Positions 9,245-17,317 of a DNA stretch of 35,241 nt are shown one piece after another. The position numbers and the translations under genes are program-made. The notes below the pieces were generated by a model that did not search any database, was not told where the DNA came from, and was given only the letters and a program-made list of their open reading frames with translations. Numbering within the stretch: position 1 is the first letter of the stretch; each line of letters opens with the position of its first letter. Origin of the DNA: Pseudomonas sp. (GTDB lineage Bacteria > Pseudomonadota > Gammaproteobacteria > Pseudomonadales > Pseudomonadaceae); assembly GCF_028293835.1 (NCBI RefSeq), contig NZ_JAQGNX010000017.1, positions 1-35,241 of the forward strand. Reading direction: 5' to 3'.

Positions 9245-9258
9245 GTTGTATATACGAG
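9245..9258. promoter_or_regulatory. HutC/GntR-type operator copy 3 (transporter promoter region)
   Basis: GTTGTATATACGAG shares the central TGTATATAC core with the palindrome at 5062-5075 but has imperfect flanks. It lies about 100 bp upstream of the binding-protein gene, in the only sizeable gap inside the cluster. The importer genes may therefore have their own regulated promoter. I could not place -35 and -10 boxes with confidence. Confidence 0.58.
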
Positions 9259-9356
9259 TATGGCACGCTAACTGCAGTCTCAACGAGCCACACCTTGCAT
9301 CTTGATAAGAACCGCACAGCACCCAACAGCGTTCACTGCATCTGAAGGAGTCACCC

Positions 9357-10193
9357 ATGCAACTCGATTCTCTGTTCAGTAAGACATTCAGCAGCCTCTG
9401 TGCTGCGATTGCTCTGGCCATCGTTCCTCTGGCGGCCCATGCCGATCAGTTGGCCGATGTTAAAAAAGCCGGTGAATTGGTAGTCGGCACCGAGCTGCAG
9501 TTCGCACCGTTCGACTTTACCGAGAACGGCAAGCAGAAAGGCATGAACTCCGAGCTGTTCGAGCAACTGGGCAAGGAATTGGGGGTTACGGTCAAGTTCC
9601 TCGATTTACCATGGCCGAGCGTATTGCCAGGCCTGGAAGCGAAGAAATTCGACATGGTTGCCGGCCCGATCATCGAGACCAAAGCGCGTAAAGAGCGTTA
9701 TCACTTCGTGCTGCCAATCGCTGAAGCCACCGTCGCTTTGATGGCCGGTGCCAATGACGGGACCATCACCAAGCCTGAAGATATCTCCGGCAAAACCGTG
9801 GGTGCAGGCAAGGGTTCAGCTCAGTTGGAAGAACTCAAAGTATTCGCTGCTACCCTGCCACAAAAAGTCACGATTCGTGAATACGTCGATAACAACCAGG
9901 CCTACGCCGACCTTGCCGCCAAACGTATCGTTGCCGTGGCCAATTCCCTGCCGAACATTTCCTTTGTCGCGGCAGAGAAAAAGAACCTCTACAAAGTGGT
10001 TCAGCCTCCATTCGGCAAGAAGTCCTACTTCGCCTTTCTCGGTCGTAAAGATGCTGATGCTGACAGCCTGATCGCTGCATTGGACGCCGCCATGCTGAAA
10101 ATGCATAACGATGGCCGTCTCGCCGCCCTGCAGAAAAAATGGCTGGGCGCTGAAATGGACGTGCCAAAAGCTGACTTCGACCCTTCCTGGTAA
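9357..10193 (+). CDS. ABC importer periplasmic binding protein, family 3 (polar amino acid type)
   Basis: This is a secreted solute receptor with a Sec signal peptide ending near AAHA/D (residues 1-29) and a two-lobed family 3 fold starting at VKKAGELVVGTELQFAPFDF. Length 278 is normal. The start has GAAGGAG upstream. By manual alignment with HisJ, the arginine that holds the ligand carboxylate is kept (R111 in KARKERYHF). The aspartate that binds the alpha-amino group (HisJ D161) appears to be serine (S197 in VANSLPN). That suggests a ligand without an alpha-amino group, such as a hydroxy acid, which agrees with the two dehydrogenases upstream. The following genes encode its permeases and ATPase. 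Confidence 0.88.
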   Translation: MQLDSLFSKTFSSLCAAIALAIVPLAAHADQLADVKKAGELVVGTELQFAPFDFTENGKQKGMNSELFEQLGKELGVTVKFLDLPWPSVLPGLEAKKFDMVAGPIIETKARKERYHFVLPIAEATVALMAGANDGTITKPEDISGKTVGAGKGSAQLEELKVFAATLPQKVTIREYVDNNQAYADLAAKRIVAVANSLPNISFVAAEKKNLYKVVQPPFGKKSYFAFLGRKDADADSLIAALDAAMLKMHNDGRLAALQKKWLGAEMDVPKADFDPSW

Positions 10194-10221
10194 CTCAGGT
10201 TTGCTGGTTGGATGAATGGAT

Positions 10222-10243
10222 CGCCGGCCCGAAGGGGTCGGCG
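10222..10243 (+). other. Stem-loop between binding-protein and permease genes
   Basis: A nine-pair stem (CGCCGGCCC with GGGTCGGCG, one G-U pair) closes on a four-base GAAG loop, with no T-tract after it. In ABC importer operons such hairpins often protect the upstream message and raise the amount of binding protein relative to the permeases. That role is inferred from position. Confidence 0.5.
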
Positions 10244-10266
10244 GTTATCGAAGGTGGAGTAACACG

Positions 10267-10926
10267 ATGTTCGATTGGGCCCTTCTGCTGCAAAACGCTC
10301 CGCTATTGCTAAGCAGCCTGTTGGTGACGCTTGAAGTGTCCACGGCGGCATTGGCTATCGGGTTTGTGATTGGTGTGATTATCGGTAGCTGTCGGCTCTC
10401 CCCCGTGCCTGTGCTCAAACGTCTGGGCGGCGCCTATATTTTTGTGTTCCGCGGCATTCCGCTGCTGGTGCAGTTGCTGTTTATCTACTACTTCCTGCCG
10501 CGTATCGGCCTGCCGAATATGTCGCCCACGGCGGCGGCAGTCATCGGTCTGTCGTTGGCGGCCGGGGCTTACATAGCGGAAATCATGCGCGGGGGTTTTC
10601 TCGCAATTCCTGCCGGGCAACTGGAGGCCGCTGGCCTGCTGGGCATGAGCTCGGCGCAAATGCTGGTACGAATTCAAGTGCCCCAGGCCGTGCGCCTGAC
10701 CCTGCCGGGACTGGTGAACGAAATGATTCTGCTGGTCAAAGCGTCGTCCCTGGTGTCGGTGGTCGGCCTCGCTGACCTGACCCGAACCGCGCAGAACATT
10801 GCTGCCAGCGATTACATGTTTGTTCAGGATTACCTGATGCTCGCTGGCTTCTATTGCTTGATCAACATTCCGCTGGCGTTCTTCGGTAGCTTGCTGGAAC
10901 GCCATCTGAAGGAGCGAACCGCATGA
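10267..10926 (+). CDS. ABC importer permease, HisM/HisQ family (first)
   Basis: This is an inner-membrane permease of the polar amino acid family (219 residues). It has about five hydrophobic helices and the EAA loop that contacts the ATPase (QLEAAGLLGMSSAQMLVRIQ, near residue 120). The reading frame is open from 10216, but the ATG at 10267 follows GGTGGAG and gives the family start MFDWALLLQNAPLLL. Its stop overlaps the next start as ATGA. With the second permease it should form a heterodimeric channel. Confidence 0.88.
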   Translation: MFDWALLLQNAPLLLSSLLVTLEVSTAALAIGFVIGVIIGSCRLSPVPVLKRLGGAYIFVFRGIPLLVQLLFIYYFLPRIGLPNMSPTAAAVIGLSLAAGAYIAEIMRGGFLAIPAGQLEAAGLLGMSSAQMLVRIQVPQAVRLTLPGLVNEMILLVKASSLVSVVGLADLTRTAQNIAASDYMFVQDYLMLAGFYCLINIPLAFFGSLLERHLKERTA

Positions 10927-11594
10927 TCTTCGATCCCCGGATCATTACCGATCATTTAAGTGAGATCGGCGACGGTTTTCTGGTCACCCTCGGTACGTGG
11001 TCCACTGGCGTAGTCCTGGGTGTGCTGCTGGGCATGCTGATCGCGGTTGCGCAACTGTTCGGCAACAACCTGGTCCGCGCGCCGTTGCGGGTGTTTATCG
11101 AGATGATTCGAAGTACACCGTTTCTGGTGCAATTGTTTCTGGTGTATTACGGCGGGCCTTCGTTCGGCCTCAGCCTTGACCCGATCCCGGCCGGCATTCT
11201 TGGGCTGGGGATTTATGGCAGCGTGTATTTCGCCGAGATTTTCCGCAGCGGTTTTGAGTCGGTGGCCCGCGGGCAACTGGAAGCCGCCGATTGCCTGGGC
11301 ATCAGCCGCCTGCAATGCATCGTGCGCATTCAAATCCCACAGATGCTGGTGATCATACTGCCAGCGTTGGTGAACATGGTCAGCGTGTTGTGCAAGGAAA
11401 CCGCAGTGTTATCGATCATTACCATTCCCGAACTGACCATGGTCCTGACCGGCATCGGCTCGGAAACCTTCGCCTTCGTCGAGACGTTGCTGATGCTGTG
11501 CATCGGTTATCTGGTGTTGGTGGAGCTGTGCTCGCGACTGGGCATGTTCCTCGAAGTGCGGGTAGGCCGCTTCATGCAGAAGCAACCAAGATGA
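10923..11594 (+). CDS. ABC importer permease, HisM/HisQ family (second)
   Basis: This 223-residue inner-membrane protein begins within the stop codon of the first permease gene (ATGA), so it is translationally coupled. Helices are visible at about residues 18-45, 55-80, 85-105, 150-170 and 185-210. The EAA loop is [20 protein letters not shown]. It is the natural partner of the preceding permease and the ATPase that follows. Confidence 0.88.
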   Translation: MIFDPRIITDHLSEIGDGFLVTLGTWSTGVVLGVLLGMLIAVAQLFGNNLVRAPLRVFIEMIRSTPFLVQLFLVYYGGPSFGLSLDPIPAGILGLGIYGSVYFAEIFRSGFESVARGQLEAADCLGISRLQCIVRIQIPQMLVIILPALVNMVSVLCKETAVLSIITIPELTMVLTGIGSETFAFVETLLMLCIGYLVLVELCSRLGMFLEVRVGRFMQKQPR

Positions 11595-11650
11595 GCACGC
11601 TCGCGCAACCCACGGTGCGATTATTGGCAACAAAACAGTCAGGTGACGCA

Positions 11651-12490
11651 ATGAAAACTCCCGAAGCACTTTCCGATAACGTCGAGCCGATGCTGAAACT
11701 GCGCGGTGTTGGCAAAAGCTTCGGCACCTTGCGCGTACTCAAAGGTATTGATTTGCAGGTTCGCCATTCCGAAGTGGTGTGCCTGATTGGCCCGTCGGGC
11801 TCGGGGAAAAGTACCCTGCTGCGGAGCATGGCGTTTCTCGAAGAGTACGACGAAGGCGAGATTCACATCGAAGGATTGCTGCTCGGCTGGGTGCCGGATA
11901 ACGGCAAGGGCCGCAAACGTGCAGCGCAATCACAGATCAACCAGGCACGGCGTAATGTCGGCATGGTGTTTCAACAGTTCAACCTGTGGCCGCACATGAC
12001 CGCCATGGGCAATGTTTGCGAAGCGCTGCTGCGGGTGCGCAAGCTGTCGGGTGATGAAGCACGCAAACGTGCCATGGCCATGCTGGATAAAGTCGGCCTG
12101 GCCCACAAAGGTGACGCCTACCCGGCGCAACTGTCCGGCGGTCAACAGCAGCGTGTGGCCATTGCCCGGGCACTGGCCATGGAACCGCACATCATGCTGT
12201 TCGATGAGCCTACGTCGGCCCTCGACCCGGAACTGGTGGGCGAAGTGTTGCAAGTCATGAAGACCTTGGCTAAAGAAGGCATGACCATGGTGGTTGTGAC
12301 CCATGAAATGGGCTTTGCGGCGCAGGTAGCGGACTCGGTGGTGTTTCTGGATCAAGGCGAAGTGGTGGCTCGCGGCACGCCCCACGAGATATTCCATAAC
12401 GCCCAGCACCCGCGCTTACAGCAATTTCTACAGAACTACCTGGACCGCAATGCGTTCTGGCAGGACACCAAAGAGGTTAACCCGGCATGA
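11651..12490 (+). CDS. ABC importer ATP-binding protein, polar amino acid type
   Basis: This cytoplasmic ATPase drives the importer. It has the Walker A motif [10 protein letters not shown]-loop [12 protein letters not shown], signature [15 protein letters not shown], Walker [15 protein letters not shown] and H-loop [10 protein letters not shown]. All catalytic residues are present. Two starts are possible. The ATG at 11591 overlaps the permease stop (ATGA) and adds 20 residues of no known domain. The ATG at 11651 follows a better ribosome site (AGGTGA) and gives 279 residues. I chose 11651, but 11591 remains credible. The 3' end overlaps the aminotransferase start as ATGA. Confidence 0.9.
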   Translation: MKTPEALSDNVEPMLKLRGVGKSFGTLRVLKGIDLQVRHSEVVCLIGPSGSGKSTLLRSMAFLEEYDEGEIHIEGLLLGWVPDNGKGRKRAAQSQINQARRNVGMVFQQFNLWPHMTAMGNVCEALLRVRKLSGDEARKRAMAMLDKVGLAHKGDAYPAQLSGGQQQRVAIARALAMEPHIMLFDEPTSALDPELVGEVLQVMKTLAKEGMTMVVVTHEMGFAAQVADSVVFLDQGEVVARGTPHEIFHNAQHPRLQQFLQNYLDRNAFWQDTKEVNPA

Positions 12491-13623
12491 AGGCTTCCGA
12501 CTTGACGTTACTGGCCCGCGCTGAAGTGCGCGGGCTCGCCAGCTACAACGCGGGCCTCAGCTCGGACGCCGTACGCAAGCGTTTCGGCCTGACCCGGATT
12601 GCCAAACTCGGCAGCAATGAAAACCCGTTGGGCCCGGCCCCTGCCGTTGCCGTCGCCATGGCCAAGGCGTGCGCGGACATTGCCTTGTACCCGGACGCCA
12701 GTTGTCAGGCATTACGCGATGCGCTTTCGCACAAATTGGCGGTTCCAGGGGATCATCTGGTGTTTGGCAATGGCTCGGAAGACCTGCTGAGTATCATCAG
12801 TCGGGTGTTTCTCGACCACGATGATGAAGTCGTCACCGTGGTGCCGTCTTTCGGCCTGCATTTTATCTACCCGCTGGCCACCGGCGCCCACGTGATTGGC
12901 GTACCAATGACCGCCAGCGGCGCCTTCGACGTGGCGGCAATGATCGCAGCCATCACTCCGCGCACCCGTTTGTTAATGTTTTCGTGCCCGTCCAACCCGG
13001 TTGGCTGCACCCTCAACGGCGACGAACTGCAACAACTGCTGGACGCCTTGCCCGCGCACTGCTTGTTGGTGTTCGACGAGGCCTATTACGAATACGCGCA
13101 ATACGAACGTGGTTACCCAGACTGTTTGAGCCTGATCCAAGCCTGCGGCAAGCCGTTCGTCTTGCTACGGACCTTTTCCAAGGCCTATTCATTGGCCGGC
13201 CTGCGGATCGGTTACGGCATCGTTAGCGATCCGGCGTTGGCTGACTTGATCGATCGTTTGCGCACCCCCTTCAATGTCAACCGTATTGCTCAAGCCGCCG
13301 CTGTGGCCGCGTTGGCCGATGATGCGCATTTACAAGCAACCCTTGAGCACGTTGCCCGGGAACGCCAGCGCATGGTTGCTGAGCTGCAGGTGCTGGGTGT
13401 CGATTGCGTACCGTCCATGGCAAACTTTTTGTTCTTCAACACAGCGTTCAACGCCGAAACGGTGAATCAATCGTTACTGCGTCAAGGGGTGATTCTCAAA
13501 CCGTGGCGTGAAGCGGGTTATACCGATTACCTGCGGGTATCGGTGGGCAGTCGCGAAGACAACGATTTATTTCTACAAGCCTTGGCCAACGCGCTCGTTG
13601 AACAACAGACGCGGAGCGCCTGA
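12487..13623 (+). CDS. HisC-like PLP aminotransferase
   Basis: This is a class I/II aminotransferase of the histidinol-phosphate aminotransferase group, 378 residues. The PLP lysine is K232 in [16 protein letters not shown]. Also visible are NENPLGP (residues 44-50), CPSNPVG (167-173) and the DEAYYEY (197-203) cofactor contacts. It overlaps the ATPase gene by ATGA, and its stop shares one base with the regulator start. The biosynthetic hisC normally sits in a his operon, so this copy probably serves catabolism. In this setting I infer imidazolepyruvate plus an amino donor giving L-histidine, which the ammonia-lyase would then use. Confidence 0.87.
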   Translation: MKASDLTLLARAEVRGLASYNAGLSSDAVRKRFGLTRIAKLGSNENPLGPAPAVAVAMAKACADIALYPDASCQALRDALSHKLAVPGDHLVFGNGSEDLLSIISRVFLDHDDEVVTVVPSFGLHFIYPLATGAHVIGVPMTASGAFDVAAMIAAITPRTRLLMFSCPSNPVGCTLNGDELQQLLDALPAHCLLVFDEAYYEYAQYERGYPDCLSLIQACGKPFVLLRTFSKAYSLAGLRIGYGIVSDPALADLIDRLRTPFNVNRIAQAAAVAALADDAHLQATLEHVARERQRMVAELQVLGVDCVPSMANFLFFNTAFNAETVNQSLLRQGVILKPWREAGYTDYLRVSVGSREDNDLFLQALANALVEQQTRSA

Positions 13624-14360
13624 TGAATAAAACCGCACCGCAAGCCCTGTATCGGCGCGCGAAGGACTTTGTGCAAGGCAAGCTTCGCACCGGCGAATGG
13701 ACCCCAGGCGACTTGATCCCTTCGGAAAACCGCTTGGTGCAAGAGCTGGGCATGTCGCGCATGACAGTTAATCGGGCGTTGCGCGAGCTTACCGAAGAAG
13801 GTCATTTGGTCCGCGTATCGGGTGTGGGTACGTTCGTTGCGGAGAGTAAGCCGCAGTCCAACTTGCTGCGCATTACCGCCATCGCCGATGAGATTACCGC
13901 TCGCGGTCACCGTTACTCGTGCCAGGTCCTGCATCTCGGTCGGGAAGCGGCGTCAATGGCGGTCGCGGCGGCGCTCGCCCTGCCTACGGGTACGTCAGTG
14001 TTTCATCTGCTGTGTGTGCACAGCGAAGAAGGCGTGCCGGTGCAGTTAGAAGACCGTTACGTTAATCCCGAGTTGGTGCCCGACTTCTTGCAGCAATCGT
14101 TTGGCGAGCAGTTGCAACCGGCCAAATACCTGCTGAATGTGATTCGTCCCGACGAAATGGAGCACATCGTTGAGGCGAGCCACCCCAGCGGCGATGAAAG
14201 CAAGCACATGCAGATCGACGCCAACGAGCCGTGTCTGGTACTGATGCGCCGCACCTGGAGCGCCAGCAAAATCGTGACCTATGTGCGCTTGATCCACCCC
14301 TCCTCCCGCTACCGACTGGGCAGCCGCCTGCCGGTCAATGGTGCGCACCGCGACAGCTAA
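13623..14360 (+). CDS. GntR-family regulator, HutC subfamily (UTRA domain)
   Basis: This transcription factor of 245 residues has an N-terminal winged helix (about 8-75, with SRMTVNRALRELTEEGHLVRVSGVGTF as the typical recognition helix and wing) and a C-terminal UTRA ligand-binding domain (about 90-235). The HutC subfamily represses histidine use and is released by urocanate or related ligands. The gene is the last of the cluster and its start overlaps the aminotransferase stop by one base. The three TGTATATAC-type sites at 4774, 5062 and 9245 are its likely targets. If so, it also controls its own operon. The inducer may be urocanate or an imidazole hydroxy acid; this is not determined. Confidence 0.9.
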   Translation: MNKTAPQALYRRAKDFVQGKLRTGEWTPGDLIPSENRLVQELGMSRMTVNRALRELTEEGHLVRVSGVGTFVAESKPQSNLLRITAIADEITARGHRYSCQVLHLGREAASMAVAAALALPTGTSVFHLLCVHSEEGVPVQLEDRYVNPELVPDFLQQSFGEQLQPAKYLLNVIRPDEMEHIVEASHPSGDESKHMQIDANEPCLVLMRRTWSASKIVTYVRLIHPSSRYRLGSRLPVNGAHRDS

Positions 14361-14463
14361 GGACTGCAGCGCAACGGACGACCGGTCGAAAAAATGATCG
14401 AACGTCCAGAGATGTGCAGCCTCGTAGTTAGGTCACTCCTGAGAAACCTGATAAGAGGTGCAC

Positions 14464-14769
14464 ATGGCTACTCACGACGACGTACAAGATCAACGACCCG
14501 CGACGCCTTCCCCGGCCGGCGAACGTAACGATCCTGCTATAGACCCCATCACCCCTGATCACGACTTGGGCGACGGACCGCAGTTTGATGAAGACGCTAC
14601 ACAGGCTGCGGACAAAGATGATCTGGAGTTGGAGAAACTGCACACGGCTGCGGAAAATCCGTTCTCCCCGGAGGCTGATTCCGTTAAGGACACCGAGGAA
14701 GAACGCGCTCAACAGCGGCGTGAGCAAGGTATCGAAACTGATGCCGATATTGATACTGACGGAGGCTAG
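14464..14769 (+). CDS. Small acidic hydrophilic protein of unknown function
   Basis: This 101-residue protein is rich in Asp and Glu, has almost no hydrophobic stretches and no Cys or Trp, and so is probably disordered and cytoplasmic. The ATG at 14464 follows AGAGGTG closely; a GTG two codons upstream is the only in-frame alternative. It is monocistronic, between the hydroxyacid cluster and the lipase homologue. I do not recognise a domain. The strong ribosome site and clean frame argue that it is real. Confidence 0.65.
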   Translation: MATHDDVQDQRPATPSPAGERNDPAIDPITPDHDLGDGPQFDEDATQAADKDDLELEKLHTAAENPFSPEADSVKDTEEERAQQRREQGIETDADIDTDGG

Positions 14770-15054
14770 AGGTTTAATAGCGCTTGATTGGCCCGGGCGT
14801 TCGCTGAATGCCCGCGCCAGGTATCGACCACTAAAGTCACTCAAGCGAAGGTAGATACATTCATTTGAGCGGACAGTTATTAAACGGGTATTAACTCGAT
14901 TGGTAGTAACATATGTAACTGGTATTAACCTGACCGGAGCATCGTCGCCGTCGATTGATGCCCCTTAACCGGCCCGTCTTGTTGTCGCATCTTGACTGCT
15001 GAACAGTTGAGTTTGAAAGCCGAACATGCTGAGTTTCGCCTGGAGCGAACATTG

Positions 15055-15912
15055 ATGCTGGCTCTCGACTACGATCCGTCACAAACCGCACTCTACCATC
15101 CAGAAGCCCTACCCTCATTGCTGGGTTCCATGCAAGCACGGGACGAATTAACCCTGGCTGTTGAGGCCGCGAGATTGGCCTACCTACGCTTCGAAGACAT
15201 CCACACCGGGCGACCGGCGCTGGCGACGTTATTGTCGGTGCAAGGTTTCGGGCAGCCGGTGATTTTCCGCCATGCAGCCACCGACAGCGAAGGCTTTGGC
15301 GCCCTGCGTAAGGACGGCAGCGCGTTGATTGCCTTACGCGGCACGCAAATCGACCATATAAATGAAGTGCTTTCTGACCATCAAGTGGTCCGTATGGGCT
15401 GGCCCTTGGGTGCTGGCAAGGTTCACAGCGGGTTCGCCAATGCGGCGCTGGAACTATGGCCGTCCATCGAGACGTGGCTGAAACAAACGGCACGACAACG
15501 CAGGTCGCTGACCATCACCGGGCATGGTCTGGGCGCAGCAATAGCAACCCTATTGGCTGAGCCCGTTGAGGCCGATTTTCTGGTGGCCCTCGGTTCACCC
15601 CGTGTGGGTGACTCGGGTTTCGCCGAGCATGTGTCAGCCAACAGCCGCTTGCGTGTAGCCAGGCTGGTGGACTGTTGCGATGTGGTCACCGAACTGGTCC
15701 CGGCCAGCCTCGGTTTCAAGCATATCCACGGGCTGGGTTATATCGACCGATTCGGTGTATTTCAGGACGATCTGTCGTCGACGCTTATTCATCAGGACCA
15801 GCAGGAAGCGCGCTTCGACTACCTGGCGCGGTATGCGGATAACGCTGAAAACCTGTTTTTACGCGATTGGGCTGATCATTCACCGATTAACTATGTGCGG
15901 GCGTTTTGGTGA
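15055..15912 (+). CDS. Class 3 lipase-like protein with the nucleophile serine replaced
   Basis: The protein (285 residues from this ATG) has the overall pattern of fungal-type class 3 lipases. These include an oxyanion-region LIALRGTQ, the nucleophile-elbow region LTITGHGLGAAIATLLA, GSPRVGDSGFAEHV after it, an acidic D209 region and a C-terminal DHSP histidine. The elbow reads G156-H-G158-L-G160 where active enzymes have GHSLG, so the catalytic serine is glycine (codon GGT at 15526-15528). There is no signal peptide. The frame extends upstream to a TTG at 14992, but the ATG at 15055 has GGAG at acceptable spacing. It may be an inactive homologue or a binding protein. Confidence 0.75.
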   Translation: MLALDYDPSQTALYHPEALPSLLGSMQARDELTLAVEAARLAYLRFEDIHTGRPALATLLSVQGFGQPVIFRHAATDSEGFGALRKDGSALIALRGTQIDHINEVLSDHQVVRMGWPLGAGKVHSGFANAALELWPSIETWLKQTARQRRSLTITGHGLGAAIATLLAEPVEADFLVALGSPRVGDSGFAEHVSANSRLRVARLVDCCDVVTELVPASLGFKHIHGLGYIDRFGVFQDDLSSTLIHQDQQEARFDYLARYADNAENLFLRDWADHSPINYVRAFW

Positions 15913-16024
15913 GGTAACGGCTTTGTCTGGGCAAGGGGATTATTCCCCCTCGCAAACTGCCGGTCCCTGGCCTACCATCGCGCCCTGTGGTTTTTACGCA
16001 GTACCCCGCTTAAAGGAATTGATC

Positions 16025-16099
16025 ATGATTGACCAACACCGCATGCAGCCTTGCCACGTCGACCACGCCATGAACCCTCAGCAAGGGGTCGGACAATGA
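16025..16099 (+). CDS. Possible 24-residue leader ORF
   Basis: A very short frame (MIDQHRMQPCHVDHAM and on) starts at an ATG preceded by AAGGA seven bases upstream. It ends in a TGA that overlaps the next start as ATGA. It contains four histidines in its 24 residues. The strong ribosome site and exact coupling to the 77-residue gene suggest that it is translated, either as a leader peptide or simply to deliver ribosomes. I know of no family. Confidence 0.4.
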   Translation: MIDQHRMQPCHVDHAMNPQQGVGQ

Positions 16100-16329
16100 G
16101 CCTCGACGGTATCGCGCTACCGAAGGGCGTCATGCCAGACGCCGAAAAATTGCTGGACGCTATCACTCAGGCAGGCACCGCAGAAGAGTTGAATCGCGCG
16201 GGCGGCAAGGCCGAGGGGTTTGTTTTCGGATTGGAGAGTGGCAAGGCGATTAAAAGTCAGGTAGCCGAGCGTCTCTATGTGGCGTACGACGATGCGTGCA
16301 GTCAGCGCTCAACGGAGTTATCTGCTTAA
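16096..16329 (+). CDS. Small hypothetical protein (77 residues)
   Basis: This is a soluble, mixed-composition protein starting MSLDGIALPKGVMPDAEKLL, with predicted helices at about 14-35 and 45-70. It has no signal peptide, no cysteine near the start and no motif I recognise. It overlaps the preceding 24-codon ORF by ATGA and is followed 16 bp later by a clear terminator, which supports it as the last gene of a short transcript. Its function is unknown. Confidence 0.6.
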   Translation: MSLDGIALPKGVMPDAEKLLDAITQAGTAEELNRAGGKAEGFVFGLESGKAIKSQVAERLYVAYDDACSQRSTELSA

Positions 16330-16345
16330 TTATTCCCAGACGTAC

Positions 16346-16377
16346 AAAAAAAGGCGCTGCATGACAGGGCCTTTTTT
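16346..16377. terminator. Bidirectional rho-independent terminator
   Basis: An A-tract plus GGC pairs with GCC plus a T-tract, continued after one mismatch by CTG with CAG around a CATGA loop. Because A- and T-tracts flank the stem, it can work on both strands. It lies between the convergent 77-residue gene and the DUF2790 gene. Confidence 0.85.
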
Positions 16378-16422
16378 AATATCTTTAGTTTAAGTATCGG
16401 CAATTAAAACCTCGAAGTTAGA

Positions 16423-16686
16423 TTAACCGTTCGAACAGCCAGTGCCCATTTCCAGGTATTGGACAATATGCTCTTTGCCAGTCGAGTCCAGGAAGTCCAT
16501 TTGCACCGGGCCGGCTTCACAGCCCGATGAAACCTGGCTGACTGACAGGACTTTCGCAATATCGAGGTTCATTGAGTAAGTGTACTGCTCTACGGCCTGT
16601 TGCTGATGCGCAGTGGCTTCAACATTCTCATCGGCCATGGTAACTGCAGACACACTCATCAACAACATCAACACTGAAGCTTTCAT
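16423..16686 (-). CDS. DUF2790 small exported protein
   Basis: This 87-residue protein has a Sec signal peptide (MKASVLMLLMSVSAVTMA) and a mature part with YTYSMNLDIAKVLSVS, then two cysteines (SSGCEAGPVQ and GTGCSNG) that could form a disulphide. This is the pattern of DUF2790, a family common in Pseudomonas with roles tied to metal or stress responses in some strains. The frame is open from 16734, but the ATG at 16686 follows AAGGA and begins the signal peptide. It is monocistronic. Its function is not established. Confidence 0.85.
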   Translation of the reverse strand: MKASVLMLLMSVSAVTMADENVEATAHQQQAVEQYTYSMNLDIAKVLSVSQVSSGCEAGPVQMDFLDSTGKEHIVQYLEMGTGCSNG

Positions 16687-16947
16687 CTTGGTAATCCTTT
16701 TAGTGCAGGAATTGCAAACAGCCGGGTTCATCACAAGGTTTTTGCACGCTTGGGTGATTCAATTGTTTGCTGGGTTTTTACTGTTTGGCGAGGAGAATAA
16801 TAGGCCGCGCGCCTAGTGAGACACAGCCCCGTTCTGGACAAAGACTATCTGCTTTTTTGATAACAATACGTAAGTGAACAATCAAAACCGGGCTAACCAA
16901 TAAAACACCGTCCCGCGTCAACGTGGTCATTCAAGGTGTTGTTGCCA

Positions 16948-17280
16948 TCAGCACTCGCCGGTGAGTTGTTCGAAGGCTTCTTCGATTTCACTGAGGTGGG
17001 TGGGCCGCACAAGACGAGCGAGGGGTTTGCCATCGCAGAGGAAGATCAACGTTGGCCACAGCTTGACCTGAAACGAACGCCCCAAACGACGGCCGCTGCC
17101 GTCCTCTATTTTCAGGTGACGGACCTGCGGGTAATCCGCGATCACTTCCTTCAACAGCGGCTGTGCCGCCTTGCAGTGGCCGCACCATGCAGTGCCAAAC
17201 TCGATCAATGTTGGACCTTGCAGCGCGTCGACCTCTGCGCGACTGGGCTCGGTTTCGGCGTAAGTGGTGGTCATGCTCAT
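16948..17280 (-). CDS. Thioredoxin-like protein with a CGHC active site
   Basis: This is a single thioredoxin-fold domain of 110 residues. The active site is W32-C33-G34-H35-C36 in GTAWCGHCKAAQPLL, and the cis-proline loop is seen in KLWPTLIF. CGHC is more oxidising than the CGPC of classical thioredoxin and is typical of PDI-like proteins. No signal peptide is present, so it should be cytoplasmic. The ATG at 17280 follows AGGAG; an upstream in-frame start at 17307 lacks a good ribosome site. It is monocistronic. Confidence 0.88.
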   Translation of the reverse strand: MSMTTTYAETEPSRAEVDALQGPTLIEFGTAWCGHCKAAQPLLKEVIADYPQVRHLKIEDGSGRRLGRSFQVKLWPTLIFLCDGKPLARLVRPTHLSEIEEAFEQLTGEC

Positions 17281-17317
17281 GGGGTTCTCCTGATAGTTCG
17301 TCAGCATACATAAATTC

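Noticed and set aside
11591..11650. Upstream ATG of the importer ATPase as the true start
   Set aside because: It overlaps the permease stop, but its ribosome site is weaker than that of 11651 and the added residues match no domain. It is kept only as an alternative.
14790..14822. Terminator after the small acidic gene
   Set aside because: A GGGC/GCCC inverted repeat is present, but the stem is short, the loop long and there is no T-tract.
14360..14844. Minus-strand 138-codon frame opposite the small acidic gene
   Set aside because: It has no ribosome site or family pattern. The plus-strand frame has a strong ribosome site.
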